A stretch of DNA of 35,875 nt from a virus. This document shows positions 1 to 6,974 of this stretch, piece by piece; position 1 is the first letter of the stretch; every line of letters starts with the position of its first letter. Where the stretch lies: positions 1 to 35,875 of IMG/VR virus record IMGVR_UViG_3300048592_000501, one strand, 5' to 3'. A program made the position numbers and the translations under genes. A model generated the notes under the pieces. That model was not told the DNA's origin, did not search any database, and worked only from the letters and a program-made list of their open reading frames with translations.

Positions 1-150
1 CACAACCCCAGGCGCAGCCGCTCCCGCCTCGCTGATAGCAGCGTCAGGCGCAACCGTCACCGCACCGAGCACAACGCCAGGCGCAGCCGCTCCCGCCTCG
101 CTGATAGCAGCCGCTGGCGCAACCGTAATGCCGCCGATCACCACCACCGG
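1..150 (-). repeat. 69-bp (23-aa) tandem repeats, left end of array
   Basis: Two full units and part of a third encode ISEAGAAAPGVVLGAVTVAP-like repeats. Bases 58-103 are identical to 35830-35875, and 1-34 repeats the same unit with one mismatch, so the window was opened inside the array and its true copy number is uncertain. Confidence 0.85.
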
Positions 151-1653
151 CGACAGTCCGACCCACACCGGCCCCGACGGCGACCCGCCTACCAGCAACT
201 CGCCATTCGTCGGCGCCCCGGTCACCGTCGCTGAATCTCTCGCTACCGTCCCGGCGGCATCATCGAGATGGTACAGCCCCATCGCATTGGCGTCCGGCTC
301 AAACCGGCGCGCTGGCGTAAACGTCGCCGTGTAGCGCACCGAGTCGCTGATGAGCATCTCGTCAACCTGGCCGTTGTATCCGGAGCCAACGTCGTGTTTT
401 TCCGTGCCGAGTACAAAAAACTCATTGTCGAGTCCAGACCCGTTTGTGTGGCCGGCTGGTATGCTCCAGTTGGTCGTGTCGTAGGTGCCCGACGCCTCGT
501 TGACGCCGTCGATCCAAATGATGACCTGACCATTGCTGATATTGCGCGTGACCGCCACGTGGTGCCACTGTCCGTCGCCGATGTTCGATGTCGTGCGGAG
601 CGTCGCCCATGTGCCGCCACTGCCGGCCTGCCCGAAGCAGGCGACAAGAACGCCGCTGCGCCGTGTCACGCCGAGGACAACGTGACCGCGCTGTGCGTTG
701 TAGTCGTCACGGTCGGCGACGATGTTGGCATAGCGTGCGTCTGTTGCCGTCGTCGTGTTGTCGGCATAGTTGCAACGCAGCCAGAAATCATAGGTGAAAC
801 TCCCCGCCCCGACGTTGACCGGATATTGCGTGCTGGCCCCATCTTCGAGCGGAATGCGCACGCGGTCGATCTGGCCCGTAGCGTTGCCGTAGAATCTCAG
901 CGCATAATCGCCTGCCGATGCCACAGACACTGCCGCCGCCGGCGAGACTGTCACCGCACCGAGCGCCACGCCAGGCGCAACTGCACCAGCATCGCTGATG
1001 GCCACCGCCGGTGCAATCGTAATCCCGCCAGCTTCCACCGTCGGCGCAACCGCACCGGCCTCAGCAATGGCCGCACCAGGCGCAACCGTGACCCCGCTGG
1101 CAATGTCCGCCGCGGAAAAACTATCCCATTCCGGCGTAGCGCCATACGCCAACAGCGCCACGCCTCGATTGCCAGAACCACCAGCATAGGTGCTGTCGGT
1201 GAACGTAAATCGCTGCGTGCCATCGACATAGCCGGTGATCGTGGTCCCGGCTACCGTGATTCTGAGCGTGTAGTCGGTAGCTGTCGAAACGCTGCCCCAG
1301 ACATACCCGTACCCGACGCCACCATCGTCTCCGTTGTCGAGACGCACAATATAAAATGCGTCTCCTGGAAACATGAGGATGGCATAGCCATCAATATCGG
1401 TTAGCGCCGTGCCGCTCGTCGGACAACGCACCAGCACGCCGCCGCCATAATATCCGCTACCACTTGCACGAATCACAACAGACGCGTCTACGTCCGCTCC
1501 GTCCATGCCTGTCGCATAGCGTAGCGCACGATAATCGCCTGTCGTCTCCTGGCGCGCACGCACGCTGGAAAGGATGTTCCAGTTTCCAGCGTTGACTGCG
1601 GTCCAGTTAGCGCCTAGACTCGCCCGATTGAAATCGTCGGAGTAACTAGCCAC
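1..1653 (-). CDS. Repeat-rich LamG/concanavalin-type virion fibre or decoration protein (N-terminal part)
   Basis: A 551-codon open frame runs from GTG at 1653 (overlapping the TAG of the upstream gene by one base) to the window edge, where it is still open. Residues 1-180 begin SDDFNRASLGANW and look like a beta-sandwich lectin-like domain. Residues about 183-245 hold three 23-residue repeats of the form VTVAPAAAISEAGAAAPGV. Residues about 255-480 resemble a LamG/pentraxin-type jellyroll (GQWHHVAVTRN, IWIDGV, GYNGQVDEMLIS). Two more repeats then reach the window edge. The remainder of the gene is at 35467-35875. It sits between head-closure and gp10-like genes, so a head- or tail-bound sugar-binding fibre is inferred, not shown. 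The large plus-strand frame opposite it (268-1404) is Arg/His-rich and is taken as a shadow. Confidence 0.8.
   Translation of the reverse strand, partial: MASYSDDFNRASLGANWTAVNAGNWNILSSVRARQETTGDYRALRYATGMDGADVDASVVIRASGSGYYGGGVLVRCPTSGTALTDIDGYAILMFPGDAFYIVRLDNGDDGGVGYGYVWGSVSTATDYTLRITVAGTTITGYVDGTQRFTFTDSTYAGGSGNRGVALLAYGATPEWDSFSAADIASGVTVAPGAAIAEAGAVAPTVEAGGITIAPAVAISDAGAVAPGVALGAVTVSPAAAVSVASAGDYALRFYGNATGQIDRVRIPLEDGASTQYPVNVGAGSFTYDFWLRCNYADNTTTATDARYANIVADRDDYNAQRGHVVLGVTRRSGVLVACFGQAGSGGTWATLRTTSNIGDGQWHHVAVTRNISNGQVIIWIDGVNEASGTYDTTNWSIPAGHTNGSGLDNEFFVLGTEKHDVGSGYNGQVDEMLISDSVRYTATFTPARRFEPDANAMGLYHLDDAAGTVARDSATVTGAPTNGELLVGGSPSGPVWVGLSPVVVIGGITVAPAAAISEAGAAAPGVVLGAVTVAPDAAISEAGAAAPGVV
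925..1110 (-). repeat. 23-aa repeats between the two lectin-like domains
   Basis: Three diverged copies of the same 69-bp unit link the first and second beta-sandwich domains of the fibre gene. The third copy is truncated to GAVTVSPAAAVSVASAG. Confidence 0.75.
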
Positions 1654-2033
1654 TACCGCACCACCCGCACCCGCAACCGGGTCATCTCATCATTGCCGTC
1701 AAACTGCACGCCAACAATCTCGAACAACTCGGCATCCACCACCACCCGATCCAACTCCGTCACCGTTGCGTAATACCCGGCAATCACCACCGTGTGTGTG
1801 TACTCTGCAAATACCTGCGTCTGGCTGCGCAGCTCGTTGGCCGTCGCCGGTGCAATCCTGCAGCGGATGCCCTCATGCCCGGCCAGCGCTGCCCACGTGC
1901 GCACCTCGGCGCCCGTCGATGACTGCGTGATGGTCGCCCGCTGCACCGTCGCCGTGGACGCAAAAAACGTTGGCGCCAACCTCGTCAACCAACTCGGATG
2001 CACCAACGTCCCCTGTCTCATCATTCTCCCCAT
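1653..2033 (-). CDS. Head-closure / head-tail joining protein (SPP1 gp16-like)
   Basis: The 126-residue product (MGRMMRQGTLVHPSWLTRLA) has the size and fold signature of small head-closure proteins: an N-terminal strand, a central segment GIRCRIAPATANELRSQTQVF, and a C-terminal beta-rich part ending LFEIVGVQFDGNDEMTRLRVRVV. Such proteins plug the connector and receive the tail. It follows the gp6-like adaptor, the usual head-tail interface order. Met5 could be the real start. A heptad GAGGGGC/GAGTTGC block lies 20-50 bases upstream. The assignment rests on size, order and general pattern, not on a catalytic motif. Confidence 0.65.
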   Translation of the reverse strand: MGRMMRQGTLVHPSWLTRLAPTFFASTATVQRATITQSSTGAEVRTWAALAGHEGIRCRIAPATANELRSQTQVFAEYTHTVVIAGYYATVTELDRVVVDAELFEIVGVQFDGNDEMTRLRVRVVR

Positions 2034-2052
2034 CTACCAAACTGCGGCGAGC

Positions 2053-2080
2053 CGCCCCTCGCAACTCGCCCCTCGCCCCT
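2053..2080 (-). repeat. Heptad repeat GAGGGGC/GAGTTGC
   Basis: Four heptads read GAGGGGC or GAGTTGC on the minus strand. They sit between the dyad at 2079-2107 and the start of the head-closure gene. Confidence 0.75.
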
Positions 2081-2107
2081 GGTCACATAACAACCGATTA
2101 TCCCAAC
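2079..2107 (-). promoter_or_regulatory. Dispersed dyad motif (stoperator-like)
   Basis: On the minus strand it reads GGGATAAT, five bases, then GTTATGTGACCAG. The TAA inside GATAAT is the stop codon of the gp6-like gene. It matches the dyad found at most gene junctions of this genome. Confidence 0.6.
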
Positions 2108-2484
2108 AGCGACGAATTGATCACCTGTTCCCGCCAGGCGAAATCATCGACAATCACCTCGGCGATCTCGAACCCGGCATACCCCGCATCCGCATCGTCG
2201 GCCTCCGCCTGCTGGCGCAGCAGCTTCGCCCGCGCCAACAGTGACTCAGCCAACTTGGCCCCATCCGTCTGCACATCCAGCAGCTTTATGACCTTTAGGG
2301 TCATAGCCTCAGATGCCGCAATCGTCTCCAACGCCAGCGCCGCCGCCCGCCGCACCGACCCGGATTCCAGCGACACGAACGCCGTCAACTCCTCATCAGA
2401 GAAAACGGCATTCGCCCAATCCGTGTCAGGAATCAGCAGCCGGATTTTGCCGACGTTCGTGGTCAGGTCGTAGGTAAAGGCCAT
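2098..2484 (-). CDS. Head-tail connector adaptor (gp6/gp15-like)
   Basis: This 128-residue, largely helical protein opens AFTYDLTTNVGKIRLLIPDTD and continues FSDEELTAFVSLE and AAALALETIAASEAMTLKVIK, a pattern I know from phage head-tail connector (gp6-like) families. These form a ring under the portal and receive the head-closure protein encoded next. About 9 bases separate it from the preceding small gene. Its stop codon lies within a dispersed dyad. I see no truncation. Confidence 0.75.
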   Translation of the reverse strand: MAFTYDLTTNVGKIRLLIPDTDWANAVFSDEELTAFVSLESGSVRRAAALALETIAASEAMTLKVIKLLDVQTDGAKLAESLLARAKLLRQQAEADDADAGYAGFEIAEVIVDDFAWREQVINSSLLG

Positions 2485-2493
2485 GCGTCCGCC

Positions 2494-2712
2494 TTACTTG
2501 TCGTCTCGTGTCCGCCGCTTCGTTGGTTTCACAGGCTCAGGCTCCCGCAGCGCCACCAGGTCGCCCTCCGCCGGCGCCGCCGCCGCCGAAATCTCCACCG
2601 CCACCTGCGCCAGCACCACATTCATATAGCGCAGGCTCAGCGCAATATCGTGCAGATACTCATCTGCCTGCGTCGCCGGCGGTGGCAGCGCCCGCCGCTC
2701 CTCGCTCATCAT
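2494..2712 (-). CDS. Small helical protein after the capsid gene
   Basis: The ATG at 2712 overlaps the TGA of the capsid gene (ATGA), and the stop is at 2494, giving 72 residues. It begins MMSEERRALPPPATQADEYL, has one amphipathic helix (LHDIALSLRYMNVVLAQVAVEI), and ends in a Lys/Arg-rich tail (KPTKRRTRDDK). I do not recognise the family. A small gene between capsid and connector genes is common. Translational coupling to the capsid gene is inferred from the overlap. Confidence 0.65.
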   Translation of the reverse strand: MMSEERRALPPPATQADEYLHDIALSLRYMNVVLAQVAVEISAAAAPAEGDLVALREPEPVKPTKRRTRDDK

Positions 2713-3890
2713 GAGCCGCTCCCATTGCTGGCAACTGCGCTCTTCGGAGAAAGCAGCGTTCCACCAAAGCCGATAACCGCTTTGTACTCCTGACTCATCG
2801 TCGAGAAGTCGCCGGCCATCTGGTCGATGCCGCCACCAATGCGCACCGTGTTGGCCAGCTTCTGGTAGAGCGCCGGTTCTTGGAAGCCAGTGAGCAGTCC
2901 GACCTCGATGGCCGCCCGGCCAACCGCCGGCGAAGCGAAGAGGAACCACGATGTCGAGCCGTTGCTGCTCGAGGCAATGATCGGAATGTACGGATCGACC
3001 ACCACCGTCAAGTTGGACCCGAGCCAGTTCTGAGTCTCAAGCTCGAGGCCGCTGGCGCCGCCGGCCGTCGTCTGGCGCACGGTGGTGGCGTTGACGATGT
3101 TGCGTGCCGTCACCTCGAGCGCAGGCGGCACAACCAGGATCACCGATTCGACCATGATCGGCTCGCTGTCGCTGTCCTTCATGCTGCGCAGAATGCCCCA
3201 CGCCGTGTTGAGTGCAGCCAGGCTCAGCACCGGGTTGCTCGTCACGATGTTGGCGTTGCCAGAAGCGAAGAACGTGCCGTCCGGGCCAGTCGTGCCGACG
3301 TACAAGTCGGTGACGAATTTTGCCAGCGTGCGCGCAGCGCCACGCCCGAGCCGGTTCGGTACATCCTCAAAGGCGCCGAGATCGTCGTTCATGAGCGCCT
3401 CGAACGAAATCTTGACGCCCTTGCTGAACTTCTTCGCCGCGTAGGTGTAGCTCGTTTCGCTCAGGCCAACGTACTCAAGTTCTTCGCTCTCGTTCTGCTG
3501 CGAGAGCTGCCCCTCGGCGCCGTCGACCGCAATGCGCCGCACGGTGCGGAAATCACGCACGGTGCGCACAGAGACGAACTGCCGCCAGGAGGCTGGGAAC
3601 TCCCGATAGCGCGCCAGCAACATGCGATCCAGCACATCGCCCGTCAGATACGGGAAATCGCTGGTCGTCAGATTCTCCCGGAAAACACCGGGATAGTTGG
3701 CAGCGATGGCGCGTGCCACCGCCGGCGTGCGCGGCGCCAGCGCTTCCTGCAGGAAGTAGCTCGGCACCTTGCCCGAAATCAGATCACCCCACAGTGCGGC
3801 CGCATTCGCCACCGCACCCGCGCGTGCCTGGCTGCGATGCAATGTAAAACCATCCAGACCGCCCTCATTCAGTCCAACAAACTCGTCCAT
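2709..3890 (-). CDS. Major capsid protein (HK97 fold, Mu gpT-type)
   Basis: From the ATG at 3890, preceded by AGGAGAG, the product is 393 residues starting MDEFVGLNEGGLDG. An in-frame start 30 bases upstream exists but lacks this ribosome site. The body has features of Mu-like major head subunits: SYFLQEALAPRTPAVARAIA, a basic segment SWRQFVSVRTVRDFRTVRRI, an E-loop-like GAEGQLSQQNESEELEYV followed by YAAKKFSKGVKISFEALMND, and a C-terminal SPAVGRAAIEVGLLTGFQEP. It assembles the icosahedral shell and follows the protease/scaffold and cement genes, as in Mu-like modules. The C-terminal tail SNGSGS is short. Confidence 0.88.
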   Translation of the reverse strand: MDEFVGLNEGGLDGFTLHRSQARAGAVANAAALWGDLISGKVPSYFLQEALAPRTPAVARAIAANYPGVFRENLTTSDFPYLTGDVLDRMLLARYREFPASWRQFVSVRTVRDFRTVRRIAVDGAEGQLSQQNESEELEYVGLSETSYTYAAKKFSKGVKISFEALMNDDLGAFEDVPNRLGRGAARTLAKFVTDLYVGTTGPDGTFFASGNANIVTSNPVLSLAALNTAWGILRSMKDSDSEPIMVESVILVVPPALEVTARNIVNATTVRQTTAGGASGLELETQNWLGSNLTVVVDPYIPIIASSSNGSTSWFLFASPAVGRAAIEVGLLTGFQEPALYQKLANTVRIGGGIDQMAGDFSTMSQEYKAVIGFGGTLLSPKSAVASNGSGS

Positions 3891-3932
3891 CGTTGCTCTC
3901 CTGTTGGCTCTAGGCCACACTCACTCGCCGGC

Positions 3933-4271
3933 CTAGTAGCCGACCTTGACCAAAATCGACGTAGTTGCGCCGCTGCTGACTGCCTGAAGCGCATAGCCCC
4001 AGCGCACGCCGTTCGTGACGTCGGCATTCAACTCTGCGGAATCCAGATAGATGATAGCGCCCGCCGCAATCGCAGCGTTGCCGCTGCCGTCGGCGCCAAC
4101 GACACTCATCAAATAGATGCCGTCGGTTTTCATTGTGATGTTTCCGGCCGCGTCGGTCGACGTCAACGCCACGCCCGGAATCTGCCCGAACACCACCGGC
4201 GCACCTGCCGTAATGCTCGCCTTTGCCACTACGATCTGGTTGCCCGGATCGAACCTCAAATTTGTTGCCAT
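3933..4271 (-). CDS. Capsid cement/decoration protein (DUF2190-like)
   Basis: The 112-residue beta-rich protein (MATNLRFDPGNQIVVAKA) contains ITAGAPVVFGQIPGVAL and GIYLMSVVGADGSGNAAIAAGA. These resemble the DUF2190 capsid-stabilising proteins that lie just before the major capsid gene in many siphophages. A purine-rich GAGCGAG precedes the ATG. It probably binds the outside of the shell after expansion. The stop is 42 bases before the capsid start. A weak copy of the dispersed dyad lies upstream around 4300-4320. Confidence 0.8.
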   Translation of the reverse strand: MATNLRFDPGNQIVVAKASITAGAPVVFGQIPGVALTSTDAAGNITMKTDGIYLMSVVGADGSGNAAIAAGAIIYLDSAELNADVTNGVRWGYALQAVSSGATTSILVKVGY

Positions 4272-4316
4272 CTCGCTCTGTCCCCCAGTTTCAAATCATG
4301 ACCCATAACGCTACTA

Positions 4317-4757
4317 CTACCGACCGTTTGCCGCTGCCTTCGCACTGGTCTCGCTCAGCCCCAACGACTGGAAAGCCTCGGCCATGCGTGCCTGAACCGC
4401 CGCCTCGTCGACCTGGCCGCCCTGTGCAGGCTGCCCGCCCACGTTCTGGATGCGGCCGGCGCCATACCCGGCCGCTTCGGCCAGATACTGCTGCTCAGCC
4501 GTGATCGCTTCCGTCACCCGCTGGCGCAGCACCAGCGCGTCCAACTGGCCATCCTCGCCAATCGGCGGATTCGTGGCCACCTGGCCCAACAGCCGGCGCC
4601 GGGTCACTTCGGGCAGATTCGCCTCGGCCAGCACATCAGTCGCCAGCGCACGCGCATCCCGCAGCACCAGACCCTCCGCCAGCCGTCCATTCGCCGCCTG
4701 CAGCGCCTCAATCTGTCGCTGCGCCTCCGTCAACTGCGCCTGCAACTCCTCACTCAT
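4317..4757 (-). CDS. Nested scaffolding protein (internal start in protease gene)
   Basis: In frame with the protease, ATG 4757 (codon 241) follows a strong AGGAGGAG ribosome site and opens MSEELQAQLTEAQRQ. It would yield a 146-residue scaffold: a coiled coil, then a helical middle, then an Ala/Gln-rich tail. Phage lambda C/Nu3 uses the same arrangement. A copy of the dispersed dyad lies 14-47 bases upstream, inside the protease coding sequence. That is the only copy fully inside a gene. Separate expression is inferred. Confidence 0.65.
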   Translation of the reverse strand: MSEELQAQLTEAQRQIEALQAANGRLAEGLVLRDARALATDVLAEANLPEVTRRRLLGQVATNPPIGEDGQLDALVLRQRVTEAITAEQQYLAEAAGYGAGRIQNVGGQPAQGGQVDEAAVQARMAEAFQSLGLSETSAKAAANGR

Positions 4758-5477
4758 CTCGCTCTCCTCCTGGAACTGTAATTCCCCATTATCGTTACTG
4801 GGGACGCTGGCTTCCTCGCCCCCCGCCCCTCGCCCCCCGCCCCGGCGTGCCGCCTCAAACATGCTGATAATCTGCCCGCCGGCGCCAGGCTCCGTCACAA
4901 AATCCACACTGCGAGCGTTGACCAGTTGCTGCACAATGCGCCCCTGTCGCCCCTCAGCCTCGCCAGCCACCGCACGCCCCGCCGCCCGGATGCTCACGCC
5001 GATGTGCGGCGCAAGCTCCTCAACCGCTGCCTGGTACGGTCCAAACACTTTGGCGTCCGCATACAGCCCCGGCCCGGCCACCCCGGTCGCCTCCCAGCGT
5101 GCGCCGCTCACCAACTCCGCCGCCAGATTGCGCAGATCGCCCTCTGGCCGCTCAGCCTCTTCCGACAATGTCGGATGATTCCAATACATTTTGGTTTTGG
5201 CGGGAAACACAATCGGACCGTCCCGCTCCAGAACCTCCGCCGGATAGAACCCCGACGATCCCCAGCCCGGCTGAATCAACTTCACCGGCACCGTCCCATC
5301 GCGGCGCAGCGTCCCCTCGACCAGCGGCACAAACTCAGCGCCGATCGCCGCTTCTTCGGCCTCTACATCGTCCATGCTCTCTACATCCACATCCAGCAGC
5401 GCCAGCACCTCGCTCAGCGCCGACAACGCATTCCTCAATTTGCTCTCATTCGCCCGGCTCAATACACGCCCTGCCAT
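4317..5477 (-). CDS. Prohead protease fused to scaffold (Mu gpI-like)
   Basis: The start is ATG at 5477 behind GGGGAGGGG. The product is 386 residues beginning MAGRVLSRANESKL. Residues about 50-200 form the phage protease domain, with YWNHPT (candidate catalytic His) and HIGVSIRAAG (candidate Ser). A Gly/Arg-rich linker (ARRGGGRGAGGEE, partly built from heptads) joins it to a coiled-coil scaffold (MSEELQAQLTEAQRQIEALQA) and a Gln/Ala-rich tail. The protease should cleave scaffold and itself during maturation. The second start at 4757 would give scaffold alone. Upstream lie a promoter and an intrinsic terminator, so expression may be attenuated. Confidence 0.83.
   Translation of the reverse strand: MAGRVLSRANESKLRNALSALSEVLALLDVDVESMDDVEAEEAAIGAEFVPLVEGTLRRDGTVPVKLIQPGWGSSGFYPAEVLERDGPIVFPAKTKMYWNHPTLSEEAERPEGDLRNLAAELVSGARWEATGVAGPGLYADAKVFGPYQAAVEELAPHIGVSIRAAGRAVAGEAEGRQGRIVQQLVNARSVDFVTEPGAGGQIISMFEAARRGGGRGAGGEEASVPSNDNGELQFQEESEMSEELQAQLTEAQRQIEALQAANGRLAEGLVLRDARALATDVLAEANLPEVTRRRLLGQVATNPPIGEDGQLDALVLRQRVTEAITAEQQYLAEAAGYGAGRIQNVGGQPAQGGQVDEAAVQARMAEAFQSLGLSETSAKAAANGR
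4771..4804 (-). promoter_or_regulatory. Dispersed dyad motif inside the protease gene
   Basis: The minus strand reads CGATAATGGGG followed by AATTACAG and TTCCAGGAGG, matching the genome-wide dyad. It immediately precedes the ribosome site of the nested scaffold start. Confidence 0.5.
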
Positions 5478-5494
5478 GGCCCCTCCCCACCAAC

Positions 5495-5529
5495 AAAAAA
5501 CGCCCACGGCCATTGCTGGCTCGTAGGCG
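5495..5529 (-). terminator. Intrinsic terminator/attenuator before the protease gene
   Basis: On the minus strand CGCCTACG (5529-5522) pairs with CGTGGGCG (5508-5501), with one G-U wobble, and is followed at once by six T (5500-5495). The ribosome site and ATG of the protease gene come within 18 bases. A second stem, GGCTGCG/CGCAGCC with a 5-base loop, lies upstream at 5586-5604. With the promoter at 5623-5651 this makes a structured leader of about 130 bases. Confidence 0.6.
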
Positions 5530-5622
5530 TCGTGCGCTCTGTGACTATTCTATTTCAGATAAATTGTGTGACCCGGCCCCCCGAAGGCTGCGTTGGGCGC
5601 AGCCGCCAGGCCACACACCCCG

Positions 5623-5651
5623 ATCATATCACACACCTCACGGATACTCAA
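5623..5651 (-). promoter_or_regulatory. Sigma70-like promoter for the capsid block, with operator-like inverted repeat
   Basis: The minus strand has TTGAGT (5651-5646), a 17-base spacer, and TATGAT (5628-5623). The -35 box lies within an inverted repeat, CGGATA / TATCCG, around 5642-5663. Downstream are two hairpins and then the protease gene. The element TATCCGTGAGGT here recurs at 12522-12533. Confidence 0.55.
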
Positions 5652-5655
5652 TACC

Positions 5656-5799
5656 CTATCCGTAAAGCTCCCACGCCAGAAACACCGCCAGCGTCCACCC
5701 CGCCGCCGCAATCAGCGTCACCCAGAACTGGTCGTCATCGACATCGACCCATTCCGACAAAATCCACTTCGACTTGCCCCGCTTCCCCTTCGTCGCCAT
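5656..5799 (-). CDS. Small single-pass membrane protein
   Basis: A 47-residue frame opens at ATG 5799 and stops at TAG 5658-5656. It has a basic N-terminus (MATKGKRGKSKW), an acidic stretch (WVDVDDDQFW), and a hydrophobic segment VTLIAAAGWTLAVFLAWELY near the end. It starts three bases after the previous stop. No family is recognised. Its place between the F-like head gene and the protease gene gives no function. Confidence 0.55.
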   Translation of the reverse strand: MATKGKRGKSKWILSEWVDVDDDQFWVTLIAAAGWTLAVFLAWELYG

Positions 5800-5801
5800 C
5801 C

Positions 5802-6002
5802 TCAAAACTCGCTGATCTGCACCGGCCGCAAATAGGCCGCCAGGTCGAAGACGGTCGTCCGGTCATTCCGCCGCACCTCCAGCAGCCCCTGCCCAGGCGC
5901 CAGCCGTGCGCACAACTTCCCCCGCTCATCCCGCAACTCGACCCAATCTCCAATCTCCAATCTCTGATTCCCTGCGTCCCGCTGCGTCTCTGCGTCAAGC
6001 AT
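5802..6002 (-). CDS. Small protein with repeat-derived N-terminus
   Basis: The ATG at 6002 overlaps the end of the F-like gene and follows GGGAGG, giving 66 residues. The first 20 residues (LDAETQRDAGNQRLEIGDW) are encoded by short repeats: ACGCAG units and three GAGATTG heptads. The rest (VELRDERGKLCARLAPGQG, LLEVRRNDRTTVFDLAAYL) is a compact beta-rich protein. The family is unknown. The CAATCTC heptad block also occurs at 20829-20847 in an unrelated gene. Confidence 0.65.
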   Translation of the reverse strand: MLDAETQRDAGNQRLEIGDWVELRDERGKLCARLAPGQGLLEVRRNDRTTVFDLAAYLRPVQISEF

Positions 6003-6849
6003 TTGGCCTCCCATTTGGCCTCCGTCGATACTCAGTCGTGCACCGGCACCCCGGAAAGCGCAATGGCCGTGCGTGCCCACTCTGAAACGCCTGCGCCACC
6101 GGAATCCACCCCTCGTCTTGATTCGCCTGGCAGCCGTCGCTTACGCGGTCGTCGCCGACTGTCAACCATTTCTTTTCCATGCGCAGCCCAGCATCCTCCA
6201 GATCCCGCACTACGGTCAGGTTGCCCTCCTCGTAGCCGTTCCCGGCCTCCGTCACGGCGATCAGATGCGCCCGGCTGTCGATGTGCTGTTGTGGCTTCCC
6301 GATGGCCATCTCGCTGTACAATGACGAAATCTCGCGCGCAACCCGGTTGTAGGACCACCCCTCCGCCGTGCCGTTGTTGACGATCGTCGCAATGTTCCCG
6401 CGGGTAACGCTGTCAATCTGCGAGATCAGCCCGTAGCCGTGTGCCTCCAAATAGGCCACCGCACGAGGATTCGCCAGCCCGAACGCATAGTCCACATTGA
6501 TCATGCCGATCACCTCGCTGGCGCCGGCGAGCAGCGCCTCGGCCACCCCCGCCTGAATCGGCGTGAAGAAGAGATCAACCGTCTCCCCGCTTACCAGGTC
6601 GAACAGCCGCAGCCAATCCTCTATCGTCCACGCCTCCCGCAGCACAACGCCGGCCGCCCCTCGCCCCTCGCCCCTCGCCCCTTCCAACACCCGGCTTTCC
6701 TCAATCAGCCGCCGCCCCTGCGTCCGAAACGCCTGGCTGACCGCCTTCTCCATTGTCGCCACCGTCGGCCGCAACACCCGCTCCCGCCGGGTCATCCGCA
6801 CCCGCTCCAGGAACCGATCCAGCACCCCAATCAACTCTGCTCGCTGCAT
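5995..6849 (-). CDS. Minor head protein (Mu gpF / SPP1 gp7-like)
   Basis: The 284-residue product starts MQRAELIGVLDRFLERV. Its C-terminal half carries the SPP1 gp7/Mu F signature: a helical segment, an ITEAGNGYEEG-like stretch (here VTEAGNGYEEGNL), a WLTVGDDRVSDGC motif, and the terminal RPLRFPGCRCTTEYRR cysteine motif. Such proteins bind the portal and enter the prohead in a few copies. A heptad block encodes GARGEGRGAAG at residues 57-67. It follows the portal gene by 125 bases, which contain a dispersed dyad. Confidence 0.83.
   Translation of the reverse strand: MQRAELIGVLDRFLERVRMTRRERVLRPTVATMEKAVSQAFRTQGRRLIEESRVLEGARGEGRGAAGVVLREAWTIEDWLRLFDLVSGETVDLFFTPIQAGVAEALLAGASEVIGMINVDYAFGLANPRAVAYLEAHGYGLISQIDSVTRGNIATIVNNGTAEGWSYNRVAREISSLYSEMAIGKPQQHIDSRAHLIAVTEAGNGYEEGNLTVVRDLEDAGLRMEKKWLTVGDDRVSDGCQANQDEGWIPVAQAFQSGHARPLRFPGCRCTTEYRRRPNGRPNA
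6655..6682 (-). repeat. Heptad repeat inside the F-like gene
   Basis: Four GAGGGGC heptads in a row encode a Gly/Arg/Glu insertion in the N-terminal third of the minor head protein. Confidence 0.8.
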
Positions 6850-6877
6850 CGTCCACTCCGTCCATACCGTCTACAGG

Positions 6878-6908
6878 CTGTACAGATAATAGGGTCTTAT
6901 CGCCACAC
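6878..6908 (-). promoter_or_regulatory. Dispersed dyad motif between portal and F-like genes
   Basis: The minus strand reads GGCGATAAG, five bases, then ATTATCTGTACAG. It is one of the better-preserved copies, about 30-60 bases before the F-like start. Confidence 0.6.
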
Positions 6909-6974
6909 ACATAGTTGGGCGCATAAAACCGATTGAGCGCCAACGGCACAATCGACCGCCGCCGTCGCCGCCGC

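Noticed and set aside
268-1404. Long plus-strand frame of 378 codons opposite the fibre gene
   Set aside because: It is Arg/His/Cys-rich with no domain pattern, while the minus frame encodes ordered lectin-like domains and repeats. The same applies to 2880-4301, 4926-6380, 7872-9146 and 30486-32525.
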